Notes: generated from the sequence alone by a model not told the origin. Positions 33,553 to 43,111 are shown, counted from the first letter of the stretch. The stretch is DNA of 64,000 nucleotides from Winogradskyella endarachnes (GCF_009741275.1 NZ_WOWS01000001.1:186001-250000), one strand, 5' to 3'. A program made the numbers and translations.

Positions 33553-35716
33553 ATTTTTTAGCCTCAACCAATTCCAATTGATCTAAGCTAACGTTAGTGG
33601 TAAACATGCCGTAATTAACATTAGCTTTCCCTTTTTCTATAGAATCTATGCTACCAATGGCTCTTCCATCTTGCATACGTACACGGTCACCAACTTTTAA
33701 AATTGGTTTTGGTTTTTCTACTTTAATTTCCTTCTTTTTAGCAGCTTTTTTCTTTTTACGGATAACTTCAACTTTTTTTTCTGCTTCAGCTTTTACTTGA
33801 CGTTCTTTATGCTTTTCGGCACGTTTTTGTTTTGCAGATAGTTTTTTTCGTTTTGAATTTTCAATTTGTACCAAACGAAATAATTCTGCCATTAATTCGC
33901 GCTTCTTTTTGTCTTCAAAATACTTTTCAGAAATATCATTAACTTTTTGACCTAAGTAAATTAAACGCTGGTTAGAATCGTATAACTCTTGAAAATTCTC
34001 TAATTTCTTTTGAACCTTAGCATTGATTTCTTCAAGCTTATCGGCTTCAGAGATTTTCTTTTTTTCGTTTTCTTTTAGCGAACGTTCAGTGCGTTCTAAT
34101 TTGCTACGTTCTTTCTGAAGCTTTGCAATAGTAGCATCAAACCTCACTTTACCGCGTTCAATCTTCTTTTTAGATTTATTGATTAAGCTGTACGGAATTC
34201 CGTTTTTTTGTGCGACTTCAAAAGTGAAAGAGCTTCCGGCTTGCCCAACCACCAATTTGTACATAGGTTCTAGTGTACGCTCGTTAAAAAGCATGTTGGC
34301 ATTTTCAATATGAGGCAACTCATTTGCAAGTAATTTTAAGTTTGAATAGTGCGTGGTTATAATCCCAAAAGCTTCACGCTCGTAAAAGACTTCTAAGAAT
34401 GTTTCAGCTAAAGCGCCTCCTAATTCTGGGTCACTTCCTGTACCGAATTCATCTATTAAAAACAATGTTTTATTGTTACACTTTTTTAAGAAATAATTCA
34501 TCTGTTTTAGTCGATAGCTATAGGTGCTTAGATGATTTTCTATAGATTGATTGTCGCCTATATCACTTAGTATTCTATCAAATAAACAAACATTACTGCG
34601 CTCATGCACAGGTATTAGCATACCACTTTGTAACATGGTTTGTAATAAACCAACGGTTTTTAGTGTTATGCTTTTTCCACCAGCATTTGGACCAGAAATA
34701 ACAATAATTCTGCTGTCTTTTTTTAGTCCAAGCGTCTGAGGAAATGTTTTTTCGCCTTTTTCTTTATTGTTTAAATAGAGGAGAGGATGGTATGCTTCTC
34801 GTAGATACATACTGCGTTCATCTGAGAATTCTGGCAAAATAGCATTCATGCTTTGTGCATATTTGGCTTTTGCAGAAACTAAATCTATTTGCGTTAAAAA
34901 GGTTTGATAATCTTTAAGAAGCGGTAAAAACATTCGAATGTAATCCGTAAGTTCTTTTAAAATTTTAATAACTTCTTCTTTTTCCTCGTATTCTAAATTG
35001 TTGAGTTCTCGGGTATATTGTAAAGTGGTTTCTGGTTCAATGTATACGATGCTTCCGGTTTTACTTCCACCCATTATGGCACCACGTACTTTTCTACGAT
35101 ACATGGCCTTTACAGCAAGAACACGCTTATTTTCTACAACAGATTCTCTAATATCATCTAAATAATCTAAGTTGTGATACGTATTTAATGCCGAAGAAAA
35201 ACTACTATTAATTTTGCCTTTGAGTTGATTAATAGATTTTCGAAGTGTAGAAAGTAGAGGAGAGGCATTATCCTTTATATCACCAAATCGGTCAACAACA
35301 GCATCAATTTGTTCTATAATTGATGTATTGAGTTCTATGGGTTGACTGTAGGTGTATAATTTGGGATAATATTCTTCAAACTTCTTTAAAAATTTTAAAA
35401 TAGTGTTTACTGTTAGAGACATGCTTACCAATTTCTGTAAACTAGAAACCTCGAGGTATGTATTCTCTATATTTAGTAATTTTAATTCTTTGGTTATGGT
35501 TTCAAATCCATGATTAGGAATTCTATTTTCATTTTCAAAAGATGATAAATATTCATTAACATATGCTAGCTCTAATTTTAGTTGTTTTTCTTCCTTAAAA
35601 GGTAAAATAGATTGTACAGCATCTTTCCCTAAAGCCGTAATTGTATGTTCGCTAATTTGGTCTAAAACGGTAAAAAACTCAAGGTCTTTTAATGTTTTTT
35701 CATGAATGTTTATCAT
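33551..35716 (-). CDS. mutS2: MutS2-family ATPase without a recognisable Smr domain
   Basis: This 721-residue protein has the MutS core and ATPase, with Walker A SGPNAGGKSITLKT near residue 342, Walker B and switch DEFGTGSDPELGGALAETF near 430, and ITTHYSNLK. A coiled coil rich in Lys and Glu follows (510-660), then a KOW-like end, LKVGDRVRMQDGRAIGSIDSIEKG. Canonical MutS2 ends in an Smr nuclease domain, which is not apparent here. Family members suppress recombination or rescue stalled ribosomes; without Smr, DNA nicking is unlikely. The shortened form is, to my knowledge, common in Bacteroidota. It ends beside the terminator of the convergent lipoprotein gene. Confidence 0.9.
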   Translation of the reverse strand: MINIHEKTLKDLEFFTVLDQISEHTITALGKDAVQSILPFKEEKQLKLELAYVNEYLSSFENENRIPNHGFETITKELKLLNIENTYLEVSSLQKLVSMSLTVNTILKFLKKFEEYYPKLYTYSQPIELNTSIIEQIDAVVDRFGDIKDNASPLLSTLRKSINQLKGKINSSFSSALNTYHNLDYLDDIRESVVENKRVLAVKAMYRRKVRGAIMGGSKTGSIVYIEPETTLQYTRELNNLEYEEKEEVIKILKELTDYIRMFLPLLKDYQTFLTQIDLVSAKAKYAQSMNAILPEFSDERSMYLREAYHPLLYLNNKEKGEKTFPQTLGLKKDSRIIVISGPNAGGKSITLKTVGLLQTMLQSGMLIPVHERSNVCLFDRILSDIGDNQSIENHLSTYSYRLKQMNYFLKKCNNKTLFLIDEFGTGSDPELGGALAETFLEVFYEREAFGIITTHYSNLKLLANELPHIENANMLFNERTLEPMYKLVVGQAGSSFTFEVAQKNGIPYSLINKSKKKIERGKVRFDATIAKLQKERSKLERTERSLKENEKKKISEADKLEEINAKVQKKLENFQELYDSNQRLIYLGQKVNDISEKYFEDKKKRELMAELFRLVQIENSKRKKLSAKQKRAEKHKERQVKAEAEKKVEVIRKKKKAAKKKEIKVEKPKPILKVGDRVRMQDGRAIGSIDSIEKGKANVNYGMFTTNVSLDQLELVEAKK

Positions 35717-35824
35717 GTAATTTTTTTTCTTTTTTTAAGCATTACAAATTTAGGGCAAAAGTGACTATATGCCTAATACTGTACAGTGCTTTTATTTAGC
35801 TAATAATAATTATAGATGTTTTTT

Positions 35825-35832
35825 TATTTTTG
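35825..35832 (+). promoter_or_regulatory. Candidate -7 element of ung
   Basis: TATTTTTG fits the Bacteroidota -7 consensus TANNTTTG exactly and lies 20 nt before the ung start. No clear TTTG -33 element was found at the usual distance, so the call is tentative. Confidence 0.35.
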
Positions 35833-35852
35833 AATATTAATTAGAACCTTAC

Positions 35853-36527
35853 ATGAACTTAACTATAGATAATAGCTGGAAAAAACACATTGAACCAGAA
35901 TTTAATAAACCTTATTTTAAAGATTTAATGGATTTTGTTTCAGATGAATATCAAAATTATGAGTGTTTTCCGCCTAAATCTCAAATTTTTAATGCCTTTA
36001 ACTATTGTACCTTTAATGACGTAAAGGTGGTTATTATTGGTCAAGACCCTTACCATGATGTTGGGCAGGCCAACGGATTATGTTTTTCTGTAAATGAAGG
36101 TGTTAAGCATCCACCTTCATTAGTTAATATTTTTAAAGAACTTAAAAATGATTTGGGAATTACTTACCCTAAAAGTGGAAACTTAATGCCATGGGCTAAA
36201 CAGGGCGTTTTATTATTAAATGCCACACTTACAGTTAGAGCTCACCAAGCTGGTAGTCATCAAAAAAAAGGATGGGAAACATTTACAGATGCCGTAATTA
36301 AAACAATTAATGATGAAAAAAGCAATGTGATTTTTTTACTTTGGGGCGGATTTGCTAAGAAAAAAAATAAGCTTATAGATAACTTAAAACATATTGTGTT
36401 ACAAAGCGGACATCCCTCACCATTAAGTGCAAATAGAGGGTATTGGTTTGGTAATAAATGTTTTAGTGAAACTAACTCCCAGTTGGTGCAAGTTGGCCAG
36501 AATCTAATTGATTGGACTTTAAAGTAG
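35853..36527 (+). CDS. ung: Uracil-DNA glycosylase, family 1
   Basis: This 224-residue protein removes uracil from DNA. The water-activating loop GQDPYH lies at 63-68 with catalytic D65, followed by GLCFSV. The minor-groove loop SGHPSPLSANRGYW lies near 187 with the catalytic histidine. LLWGGFAKKKNKLI marks the uracil-binding region. All residues needed for activity are present and length is normal. It stands between mutS2 (divergent) and a possible small membrane protein gene on the other strand that overlaps its 3' end. Confidence 0.97.
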   Translation: MNLTIDNSWKKHIEPEFNKPYFKDLMDFVSDEYQNYECFPPKSQIFNAFNYCTFNDVKVVIIGQDPYHDVGQANGLCFSVNEGVKHPPSLVNIFKELKNDLGITYPKSGNLMPWAKQGVLLLNATLTVRAHQAGSHQKKGWETFTDAVIKTINDEKSNVIFLLWGGFAKKKNKLIDNLKHIVLQSGHPSPLSANRGYWFGNKCFSETNSQLVQVGQNLIDWTLK

Positions 36528-36660
36528 TTGTTTTTTTTACTTTTAAATAAGGAGGTACTCTTCTGTCTACCTTCTTTGATGTTTTGTTGCAACTGAATAT
36601 TAATAACAAAAAATTCAAGACAACTAATGAAGCTAGAACTATCGCTATTGTTATTATCAT
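36472..36660 (-). CDS. Possible small single-pass membrane protein
   Basis: A 62-residue frame begins with a hydrophobic helix (residues 1-22, ASLVVLNFLLLIF) followed by SCNKTSKKVDRRVP. The N-terminal two thirds lie outside ung, but the last 18 codons are antisense to its 3' end. The leading helix plus SCNKTSKK resembles small Flavobacteriaceae membrane proteins, from memory. No ribosome site is obvious. It may be real with an overlapping end, or a chance frame. Confidence 0.4.
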   Translation of the reverse strand: MIITIAIVLASLVVLNFLLLIFSCNKTSKKVDRRVPPYLKVKKTTTLKSNQLDSGQLAPTGS

Positions 36661-36799
36661 ATTAGGTTATTTATAGATTGATTGTAAGATTAGGCTTATT
36701 TCAAATATAGAAAAATTTTTGAATTCTAAGAAAATTATCGAGTTAAACTATTTGTTTGTCAATAGGAATACAATGAATTAGAAAGCCTATTAAAAACGT

Positions 36800-37657
36800 T
36801 TATTCCACGTTATGAATAAGAAAATCGTAGTCTACTTTTTTCGGAATTATATTTAAATTAAACAATTGGTCTTGAACATTTTGAATTGTTTTTTTATCCA
36901 AAATGGTTTGTGACCACTCGGTTAACGAGAGCCATTCTTGTACATCTTCTAACTCTTGCTCATATCTATTAGCAATAGTTTTGTCTATGCTTGGTATGGA
37001 TTTAAAATCTGCTGTGGTTTGGTTAATAATGTTTAAGATTGTTTTTAATTCGTCATTATTGTTTTCAATAAAGTCTTCTCTTACAGCAATAACAAAACAT
37101 GGCCAAGGAGACGGACAATTACCAATTCTTCTAAATATACCATCATCTACGATAGGTTTGGTTGTAAATTTTTCCCACATAAAATAGTCGGCTTTACCTT
37201 CTGTAAGTCCTCTTATGGCACCATCTAAATTACTAATAACTTCAAATTTTAGGTCTTTTTCTAAGTCCCAATCATTATTTTTAGCATTAATATAAGCCAT
37301 AAGGTGTGAACCAGAACCATATCTACTTATTGCAGCTCTTGTGCCTTTAATGTCTTCTAAACTTTTAAATTTAGAGTCTGCTGCGACGTGAATTCCCCAA
37401 TTTAAAGGTGTTTCTACAAATGTTTGTACAATCTTAGAAGGGTTACCATCAATAACATCTTTTATAATGCCTTCGGTTAAGATTACAGCCATATCAATTT
37501 CACCAGAACGTAATGCTTTGCACATCGCACCAGTTCCGCCATGATAATCGTGCCATCTAAGATTAATGTTTTCAGCTTTATATTCGCCATTTTTTAAGGT
37601 TAAATACCAAGCTAAATTAAAATGTTCTGGTACTCCACCAATATTTACTTTTTTCAT
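36800..37657 (-). CDS. Periplasmic-binding-protein-like protein without signal peptide
   Basis: This 285-residue protein has an NMT1/SsuA-like substrate-binding fold. It opens directly with KKVNIGGVPEHFNLAWYLTLKNG; a glycine-rich GGTGAMCKAL and SGEIDMAVILTEG near residue 50 form lobe one, and GTRAAISRYGSGSHLMAY the hinge region. It lacks any signal peptide or lipobox, so it should stay in the cytoplasm, and no ABC permease or ATPase gene is near. It may be an enzyme or a ligand sensor built on this fold. It is followed upstream on the same strand by a nucleoside phosphorylase gene (45 nt gap). Confidence 0.78.
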   Translation of the reverse strand: MKKVNIGGVPEHFNLAWYLTLKNGEYKAENINLRWHDYHGGTGAMCKALRSGEIDMAVILTEGIIKDVIDGNPSKIVQTFVETPLNWGIHVAADSKFKSLEDIKGTRAAISRYGSGSHLMAYINAKNNDWDLEKDLKFEVISNLDGAIRGLTEGKADYFMWEKFTTKPIVDDGIFRRIGNCPSPWPCFVIAVREDFIENNNDELKTILNIINQTTADFKSIPSIDKTIANRYEQELEDVQEWLSLTEWSQTILDKKTIQNVQDQLFNLNIIPKKVDYDFLIHNVE

Positions 37658-37702
37658 CTTATGCTCAACGTGTTGCTTTCTTTCTCTCTTAAAAAGATGT
37701 TT

Positions 37703-38575
37703 TTATATATTAACAATACGCTCTAAGGCGTATTTTATTAATTTTTCTACGGTTTTTTTTGGGTCTTTACTAAAGTCTCCATTAGCTCTGTTGGCTATGA
37801 TGGCGTTCAGTGAAAGTGCTTCATGACCTAATAGTTTTGATAACCCATAGATTACAGAAGTTTCCATTTCAAAATTTGTAATTCTGTAATCTTTATAATT
37901 AAAATTATCTAATTTTTCATTTAGACCAGCATCTTGTAGCGGTAAACGCAGTACACGTCCTTGTGGGCCATAGAAACCTCCTGCTGTACCTGTCATACCT
38001 TTAAACATTTTAACGCCGTCAAAATATTTTTCAAGGTATTTACTATTATTAATAATTATAGGTCTTGCTTTATTTTTATCCCAATGGGTATGTTTTATAA
38101 ATGCGTCTTCTACTTCTGGATTACTAATTTCATCAATTTGATAGAAATGTAGCATACCATTAATATCTAAGCCATGTGTACTCATCACAAAAGCATCTAC
38201 AGGAATATCTGCTTGGAGAGAACCAGAAGTTCCGATTCTAATTATATTTAGACTAGATAATTCTTTTTTTGGTTGGCGTGTTTCTAAATCTATATTAACT
38301 AAAGCATCTAGCTCATTTAAAACAATATCAATATTGTCTGGTCCAATACCCGTTGAAATAACCGATATTCTTTTATCTTGATAATAGCCGGTTTGCGTTT
38401 TAAATTCTCTTTTTTGAGTACTAAATTCTACACTATCAAAATGTTTAGTGATTTTTTCTACACGATCTTGGTCACCAACAAAAATGATGGTGTCTGATAT
38501 ATTTTCTGGTTTTAAATTTAAATGATATACACTACCATCTGGATTTAAAATTAATTCTGAATTTTTAATGGACAT
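37703..38575 (-). CDS. Nucleoside phosphorylase (uridine/purine type)
   Basis: The preferred ATG at 38575 gives 290 residues; a TTG 6 nt earlier is also in frame. NP-1 family motifs are GDQDRVEKI near 34, STGIGPDNIDIVLNEL near 74, IRIGTSGSLQ near 112 and FEMETSVIYGLSKLLGH near 235. These place it among uridine-phosphorylase-like enzymes that split nucleosides with phosphate. The start overlaps the end of the DUF1835 gene by 11 nt, so translation is probably coupled. Base preference cannot be read. Confidence 0.88.
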   Translation of the reverse strand: MSIKNSELILNPDGSVYHLNLKPENISDTIIFVGDQDRVEKITKHFDSVEFSTQKREFKTQTGYYQDKRISVISTGIGPDNIDIVLNELDALVNIDLETRQPKKELSSLNIIRIGTSGSLQADIPVDAFVMSTHGLDINGMLHFYQIDEISNPEVEDAFIKHTHWDKNKARPIIINNSKYLEKYFDGVKMFKGMTGTAGGFYGPQGRVLRLPLQDAGLNEKLDNFNYKDYRITNFEMETSVIYGLSKLLGHEALSLNAIIANRANGDFSKDPKKTVEKLIKYALERIVNI

Positions 38576-39506
38576 TAGCAATCGTTTTAATTAGTTTATT
38601 TTCATCTACATTAAATTGATAATCTAATCTATTCACACCTCCATAAACCATACTATTATTTACTTCTGCAGCAAAATTATTTTGTTTTAACAAGGCTTTA
38701 TGTCCTTTTCTATTAAGTGTAACGCCTTCATTTGTTACTGTATAAAACAATGCTAATTTATCAATTTTTCTTTTTAATTGTAAATCTCCATAACCATAAT
38801 AGCCTTGGTAATTTAAACAATATACTAACAAATGATCTACCGATTTTATGTCGTTTTCATTTAGTATTTTTAAAATATTGGCTTCCATAGCACCCAAACC
38901 ACTTTTTTGGTCAGGAAACCGTTTTAAATGAGCTTTTAGACAGTTGCTCATGTATTTAAAATTAGACTTAGAAACAATATAAGGTTTAAAGATATTGTGG
39001 TCTTTTCCACAATAGGTTCGCCATAAGGCAATAGCAAAATCTAGATCGTCTTTAGTAAGTAATACTTTATTTTTATAATGAGATTTTAATTGCCCTGCAT
39101 TTAATTCGCCTAAAGCTTTTAAACTTTTTTCACCTTTAACACGCCCACTGCAAATAAGATATATTGGTTTCTTAATTTCTTTTTGATGTAATAAATTAAT
39201 TACACCGAGCATATTAATGTGACAAAACAAATCATATTCAAACCATAGGTTAATTTCTGAGTAATTATCAGTATTGTCTAATAAGGATAACTCTTTTTGA
39301 AGCTCTTTAAAATCAACATCAATATCGTAAGTAGTATTTAAAAAATCTGCACGAAGTTTAAAAAACTCATCAGAATCTATTTTTGGTATTGTAGGTCCTT
39401 CGCATAAAATCTCTTGCCATGTTAGTATATCTTCTTTAAAATCTAATTCTCTTAAATAATCGGTAAGTGCGTTACCATTGGTAATATGCAATTCATTTTT
39501 TATCAT
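38565..39506 (-). CDS. DUF1835 domain protein
   Basis: The preferred ATG at 39506 gives 313 residues beginning MIKNELHITNGNALTDYL, the DUF1835 hallmark; a GTG at 39524 would overlap the previous gene. It continues with EILCEGPT and the later SGLGAMEANILKIL and GYYGYGDLQLKRKIDKL, the DUF3658-like C-terminal part. The protein is soluble with no signal. It begins 4 nt after the SUI1-like gene stops and its end overlaps the phosphorylase start, so the three are one operon. No biochemical role is known. Confidence 0.82.
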   Translation of the reverse strand: MIKNELHITNGNALTDYLRELDFKEDILTWQEILCEGPTIPKIDSDEFFKLRADFLNTTYDIDVDFKELQKELSLLDNTDNYSEINLWFEYDLFCHINMLGVINLLHQKEIKKPIYLICSGRVKGEKSLKALGELNAGQLKSHYKNKVLLTKDDLDFAIALWRTYCGKDHNIFKPYIVSKSNFKYMSNCLKAHLKRFPDQKSGLGAMEANILKILNENDIKSVDHLLVYCLNYQGYYGYGDLQLKRKIDKLALFYTVTNEGVTLNRKGHKALLKQNNFAAEVNNSMVYGGVNRLDYQFNVDENKLIKTIANVH

Positions 39507-39510
39507 AAAA

Positions 39511-39840
39511 TTAGCCTCCAACACGTTTTACATTAAACCCTTTTTCTTTTAACATGGTCATTATTTTATCTCTGTAATCACCTTGAATGATAATTTTATC
39601 ATCCTTAAAACTGCCGCCAACACTTAGTTTAGTTTTTAGTTCTTTGGCAAGTTTTTTAAAATCTTCTGTAGCACCAGTATAACCCTCTAGAATAGTAATA
39701 GGTTTACCTTTTCGTTTTTCGTACTTACAAATAATTGGGGCGTCTTGAAGCCATAAATCATTATTAGAATCTTCCGAAACTTCTGCGGAATCTTCTTTAT
39801 GATTAGGAAAAAGATTTTTTAATTGGTCTTTTAAATCCAT
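39511..39840 (-). CDS. SUI1/YciH-family translation initiation factor-like protein
   Basis: This 109-residue protein has an unstructured acidic N-terminus followed by the SUI1/eIF1 fold. KRKGKPITILEGY lies near residue 42, LKTKLSVGGSFKDDKIIIQGD near 68-88, and the closing GFNVKRVGG is typical. Bacterial YciH proteins bind the small ribosomal subunit and may check initiation complexes. It is the first gene of an operon with the DUF1835 protein and nucleoside phosphorylase. The family is clear; how it acts in Bacteroidota is not. Confidence 0.88.
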   Translation of the reverse strand: MDLKDQLKNLFPNHKEDSAEVSEDSNNDLWLQDAPIICKYEKRKGKPITILEGYTGATEDFKKLAKELKTKLSVGGSFKDDKIIIQGDYRDKIMTMLKEKGFNVKRVGG

Positions 39841-39922
39841 GGGTTCTATTTACAGTTTTTAGTAGTAGAATTTTGTGTTAAGAAAGCTTTATAATCTAAA
39901 ATTACTCACTGAACACTATATT

Positions 39923-40873
39923 TTATTTTTTAATAAGTCCTAATTCTATTAAACGTTCTGTTAAAAATTCCCCAGCGGTAATATCTTCAAATTGTTTAGG
40001 GTGGTCTTCATCAATACAACTATCTAAAACATCTAATTTCATTTCACTTATTGGATGCATAAAAAATGGTATTGAATAACGCGATGTTCCCCAAAGTTCT
40101 CTTGGCGGATTTATTACTCTGTGAATCGTAGATTTCAGTTTGTTGTTAGAATGTCTAGATAGCATATCACCAACATTTATCATTAATTCATCTGGCTCTG
40201 CAATAGCATCAATCCATTCTCCGTCATGGCGTTGTACTTGTAAACCTCTTCCTTGCGCACCCATTAACAAGGTGATTAAATTAATATCGCCGTGCGCTGC
40301 AGCTCTAACAGCATTTTTAGGTTCTTCAGTAATGGGAGGGTAATGTATAGGTCTTAAAATAGAATTACCGTTATGTATAAAATTATCAAAATAGGTTTCT
40401 TCTAAATTTAGATAAAGCGCTAATGCTCTTAAAACGTATTTTGCTGTTTTTTCTAACATTTTGTAGGTTTGTTTTCCTACTTCATTAAATTGCGCTAATT
40501 CATTTACTGTAACGTTTTCAGGATATTCTTTACGTCTTGCTTCGTCATCTTCAACGTATTGGCCAAAATGCCAAAATTCTTTTAAATCACCTTCTTTTTT
40601 CCCTTTAGCACTCTCTTTTCCGAAAGAAACATAACCACGTTGTCCTCCAATTCCTGGTACTTCATAGCTTTCTTTTACCTCTAATGGTAAATTGAAAAAA
40701 TTCTTAACTTCATCATATAAATTATCAACTAAAGTATCGTCTAAAAAATGTCCTTTTAAGGCAACAAAACCTATGTCTTCATAAGCTTTTCCTATGTCAT
40801 CAATAAATTTTTGTTTACGTATTGGATCGTCAGAAATGAAATCTTTCAAATCTACGCTAGGTATTCTATCCAT
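39923..40873 (-). CDS. Fe(II)/2-oxoglutarate dioxygenase, isopenicillin N synthase family
   Basis: This 316-residue protein has the DIOX_N opening VDLKDFIS and DIGFVALKGH, then a double-stranded beta helix. Iron ligands are H194 and D196 in AAHGDINLI and H251 in STIHRVI. R265 with S267 (RYS) binds the 2-oxoglutarate carboxylate. It is a cytoplasmic oxygenase of a family that hydroxylates or cyclises small molecules. No biosynthetic cluster surrounds it and it is divergent from the E1 gene. It is a common gene in Flavobacteriaceae to my knowledge; the substrate is unknown. Confidence 0.9.
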   Translation of the reverse strand: MDRIPSVDLKDFISDDPIRKQKFIDDIGKAYEDIGFVALKGHFLDDTLVDNLYDEVKNFFNLPLEVKESYEVPGIGGQRGYVSFGKESAKGKKEGDLKEFWHFGQYVEDDEARRKEYPENVTVNELAQFNEVGKQTYKMLEKTAKYVLRALALYLNLEETYFDNFIHNGNSILRPIHYPPITEEPKNAVRAAAHGDINLITLLMGAQGRGLQVQRHDGEWIDAIAEPDELMINVGDMLSRHSNNKLKSTIHRVINPPRELWGTSRYSIPFFMHPISEMKLDVLDSCIDEDHPKQFEDITAGEFLTERLIELGLIKK

Positions 40874-40989
40874 TGGATTATAATTTAAAAATTTTGTGAA
40901 TATACAAAGTTAACAATAATAGTCTTAAAAATTAGGTCGAATTTATTGACAATTTAAGGGCTAATATGGATTATTGCATCAATTTTAAT

Positions 40990-40997
40990 TACATTTG
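40990..40997 (+). promoter_or_regulatory. Candidate -7 element of the E1 gene
   Basis: TACATTTG fits the Bacteroidota -7 consensus exactly and lies 23 nt before the E1 start, implying a short leader. No -33 element at standard spacing was found. Confidence 0.35.
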
Positions 40998-41020
40998 GTC
41001 TATTACGGAAATCTCAATTT

Positions 41021-43021
41021 ATGCCAACAATCACCAAAAGTAACATAGCCTACGATAAAAGAAATCTAAATAACGAAACTTTATTAGAACTCTATAAAAA
41101 GATGCTAAAGCCTCGATTAATAGAAGAGAAAATGCTCATTTTATTGCGTCAAGGAAAAGTTTCAAAATGGTTTTCGGGTATTGGTCAAGAGGCAATTTCT
41201 GTTGGTGTAACTATGGCTTTACAAGCTGATGAGTACATCTTACCAATGCACAGAAATTTAGGTGTATTTACTACTAGAGATATTCCATTACATAGATTAT
41301 TTTGTCAATGGCAAGGTAAAGCAAGCGGATTTACTAAAGGTAGAGATCGCTCTTTTCATTTTGGCACACAAGACTATAAAATTGTAGGAATGATTTCTCA
41401 TCTAGGACCACAATTGGGTGTTGCAGATGGTATTGCTTTAGGTAACTTATTAAAAAACACAGGAAGAGTAACTGCTGTATTTACAGGAGAAGGTGGTACA
41501 AGCGAAGGTGATTTTCATGAAGCATTAAATGTTGCTTCGGTATGGCATTTACCAGTAATATTCTGTATAGAAAATAATGGTTATGGTCTTTCTACACCGA
41601 CAAGAGAACAGTATAATTGTAAGAATTTAGCTGATAGAGGTAAGGGCTACGGTATAGAATCATTTATACTAGATGGAAATAATATTATTGAAACCTATAC
41701 TAAGGTTCAAAAACTTGCCGAAAGTATAAGAAAACGCCCAAGACCAATATTAATTGAGTTTAAAACTTTTAGACGCAGAGGACATGAAGAAGCAAGTGGT
41801 ATTAAATATGTTCCTAATGAGCTCATTGAAGAATGGAAAACTAAAGATCCTTTAGAAAATTTTAGAAGTTATTTATATAGTAATAAGATATTAAATCCGT
41901 CTACAGATACTGCCTATATTGACGAAATAAAAGCAGAAATAGAAGCTGCATTAGAAATGGCCAATGCAGAACCAGAAATTGTACCAAATGAAATTACAGA
42001 GTTAAATGATGTTTACAAGCCTTATGATTATTTGGAAATTATTCCAAATAGCAGTAATCATGAATTGCGTTTAATAGACGCCATTTCTCAAGGTTTAAGA
42101 CAATCTATGCAAAAACATAAAAATCTTGTTATAATGGGACAAGATATAGCAGAATATGGAGGTGTATTTAAAATTACGGAAGGATTTCTTGATGAGTTTG
42201 GTAAAGAACGTGTAAGAAATACACCCATTTGTGAATCTGCAATTGTAGAAACAGCGATGGGTTTATCTATTACAGGGCTGAAATCTGTGGTTGAAATGCA
42301 GTTTGCAGATTTTGTAACTTCTGGTTTTAATCCAGTTGTTAATTATCTGGCAAAATCTCATTATAGATGGCAACAACAAGCTGATGTTGTGGTTAGAATG
42401 CCATGTGGCGGAGGTGTGGCTGCAGGACCATTTCACTCGCAAACTAATGAAGCTTGGTTTACTAAAACTCCAGGTTTAAAAGTAGTTTACCCTGCTTTTC
42501 CATATGATGCCAAAGGCTTATTGGCAACAGCAATTAATGATCCTAACCCTGTATTATTTTTTGAGCATAAAGCTTTGTATAGAAGTATAAAACAAAATGT
42601 ACCAACGGATTATTACACACTTCCATTTGGAAAAGCAAGTATATTAAAAGAAGGTGAAAACGTTTCTGTTATAACTTATGGCGCAGGTGTACACTGGGCT
42701 ATAGATATTTTAAATACTAACAAAGATATTTCTGCAGATTTAATAGACTTAAGAACATTACAGCCCTTAGATAAAGACACTATAATTAATTCTGTTAAAA
42801 AAACCGGAAGAGCAATTATTCTACAAGAAGATTCATTATTTGGAGGTATTGCAAGTGATATTTCAGCCTTATTAATGGAAGAATGTTTTGAGTATTTAGA
42901 TGCACCTGTTAAACGCGTGGCAAGTATGGAAACTCCAATACCATTTATTGGTCAATTAGAAGAACAGTATTTGGCAAAAGGTAGGTTTGAAAGTGCTTTA
43001 AAAGAATTATTAGTCTATTAA
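41021..43021 (+). CDS. 2-oxoacid dehydrogenase E1, fused alpha and beta subunits
   Basis: This 666-residue protein joins an E1 alpha half (about 1-320) to an E1 beta half (about 345-666). The alpha half has the thiamine diphosphate motif GEGGTSEGDFHEALN near 150 running to ENNGYGLS, and RRRGHEEASG near 250. The beta half has MGQDIAEYGGVFKITEG near 372 and closes with KRVASMETPIPF. Such fusions oxidise branched-chain 2-oxo acids or pyruvate within an E1-E2-E3 complex. E2 and E3 genes are not adjacent. The divergent dioxygenase gene is 147 bp away. Branched-chain specificity is likely but not proven. Confidence 0.92.
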   Translation: MPTITKSNIAYDKRNLNNETLLELYKKMLKPRLIEEKMLILLRQGKVSKWFSGIGQEAISVGVTMALQADEYILPMHRNLGVFTTRDIPLHRLFCQWQGKASGFTKGRDRSFHFGTQDYKIVGMISHLGPQLGVADGIALGNLLKNTGRVTAVFTGEGGTSEGDFHEALNVASVWHLPVIFCIENNGYGLSTPTREQYNCKNLADRGKGYGIESFILDGNNIIETYTKVQKLAESIRKRPRPILIEFKTFRRRGHEEASGIKYVPNELIEEWKTKDPLENFRSYLYSNKILNPSTDTAYIDEIKAEIEAALEMANAEPEIVPNEITELNDVYKPYDYLEIIPNSSNHELRLIDAISQGLRQSMQKHKNLVIMGQDIAEYGGVFKITEGFLDEFGKERVRNTPICESAIVETAMGLSITGLKSVVEMQFADFVTSGFNPVVNYLAKSHYRWQQQADVVVRMPCGGGVAAGPFHSQTNEAWFTKTPGLKVVYPAFPYDAKGLLATAINDPNPVLFFEHKALYRSIKQNVPTDYYTLPFGKASILKEGENVSVITYGAGVHWAIDILNTNKDISADLIDLRTLQPLDKDTIINSVKKTGRAIILQEDSLFGGIASDISALLMEECFEYLDAPVKRVASMETPIPFIGQLEEQYLAKGRFESALKELLVY

Positions 43022-43074
43022 CTAAAGATAATTTGTAGATTAAAATACAATTTTAGTAGATACATAGTTCTGTT

Positions 43075-43111
43075 ACGTATAAATTAATTTTATAATATAT
43101 TATTTATACGT
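43075..43111. repeat. 10-bp perfect inverted repeat
   Basis: ACGTATAAAT (43075-43084) and ATTTATACGT (43102-43111) form perfect arms around a 17-nt loop, 54 nt after the E1 stop. There is no T run for a terminator, so it may be an operator or a weak structure. Confidence 0.55.

Noticed and set aside
36260..36592. Minus-strand frame of 110 codons overlapping ung
   Set aside because: Mostly antisense to ung with a low-complexity aromatic composition; the separate small membrane frame at 36472-36660 is a better candidate.
36800..38575. Futalosine (menaquinone) pathway reading of the binding-protein and phosphorylase pair
   Set aside because: The motifs fit NMT1-like and uridine phosphorylase families better than MqnA/MqnD and MqnB, and no other mqn gene is near.
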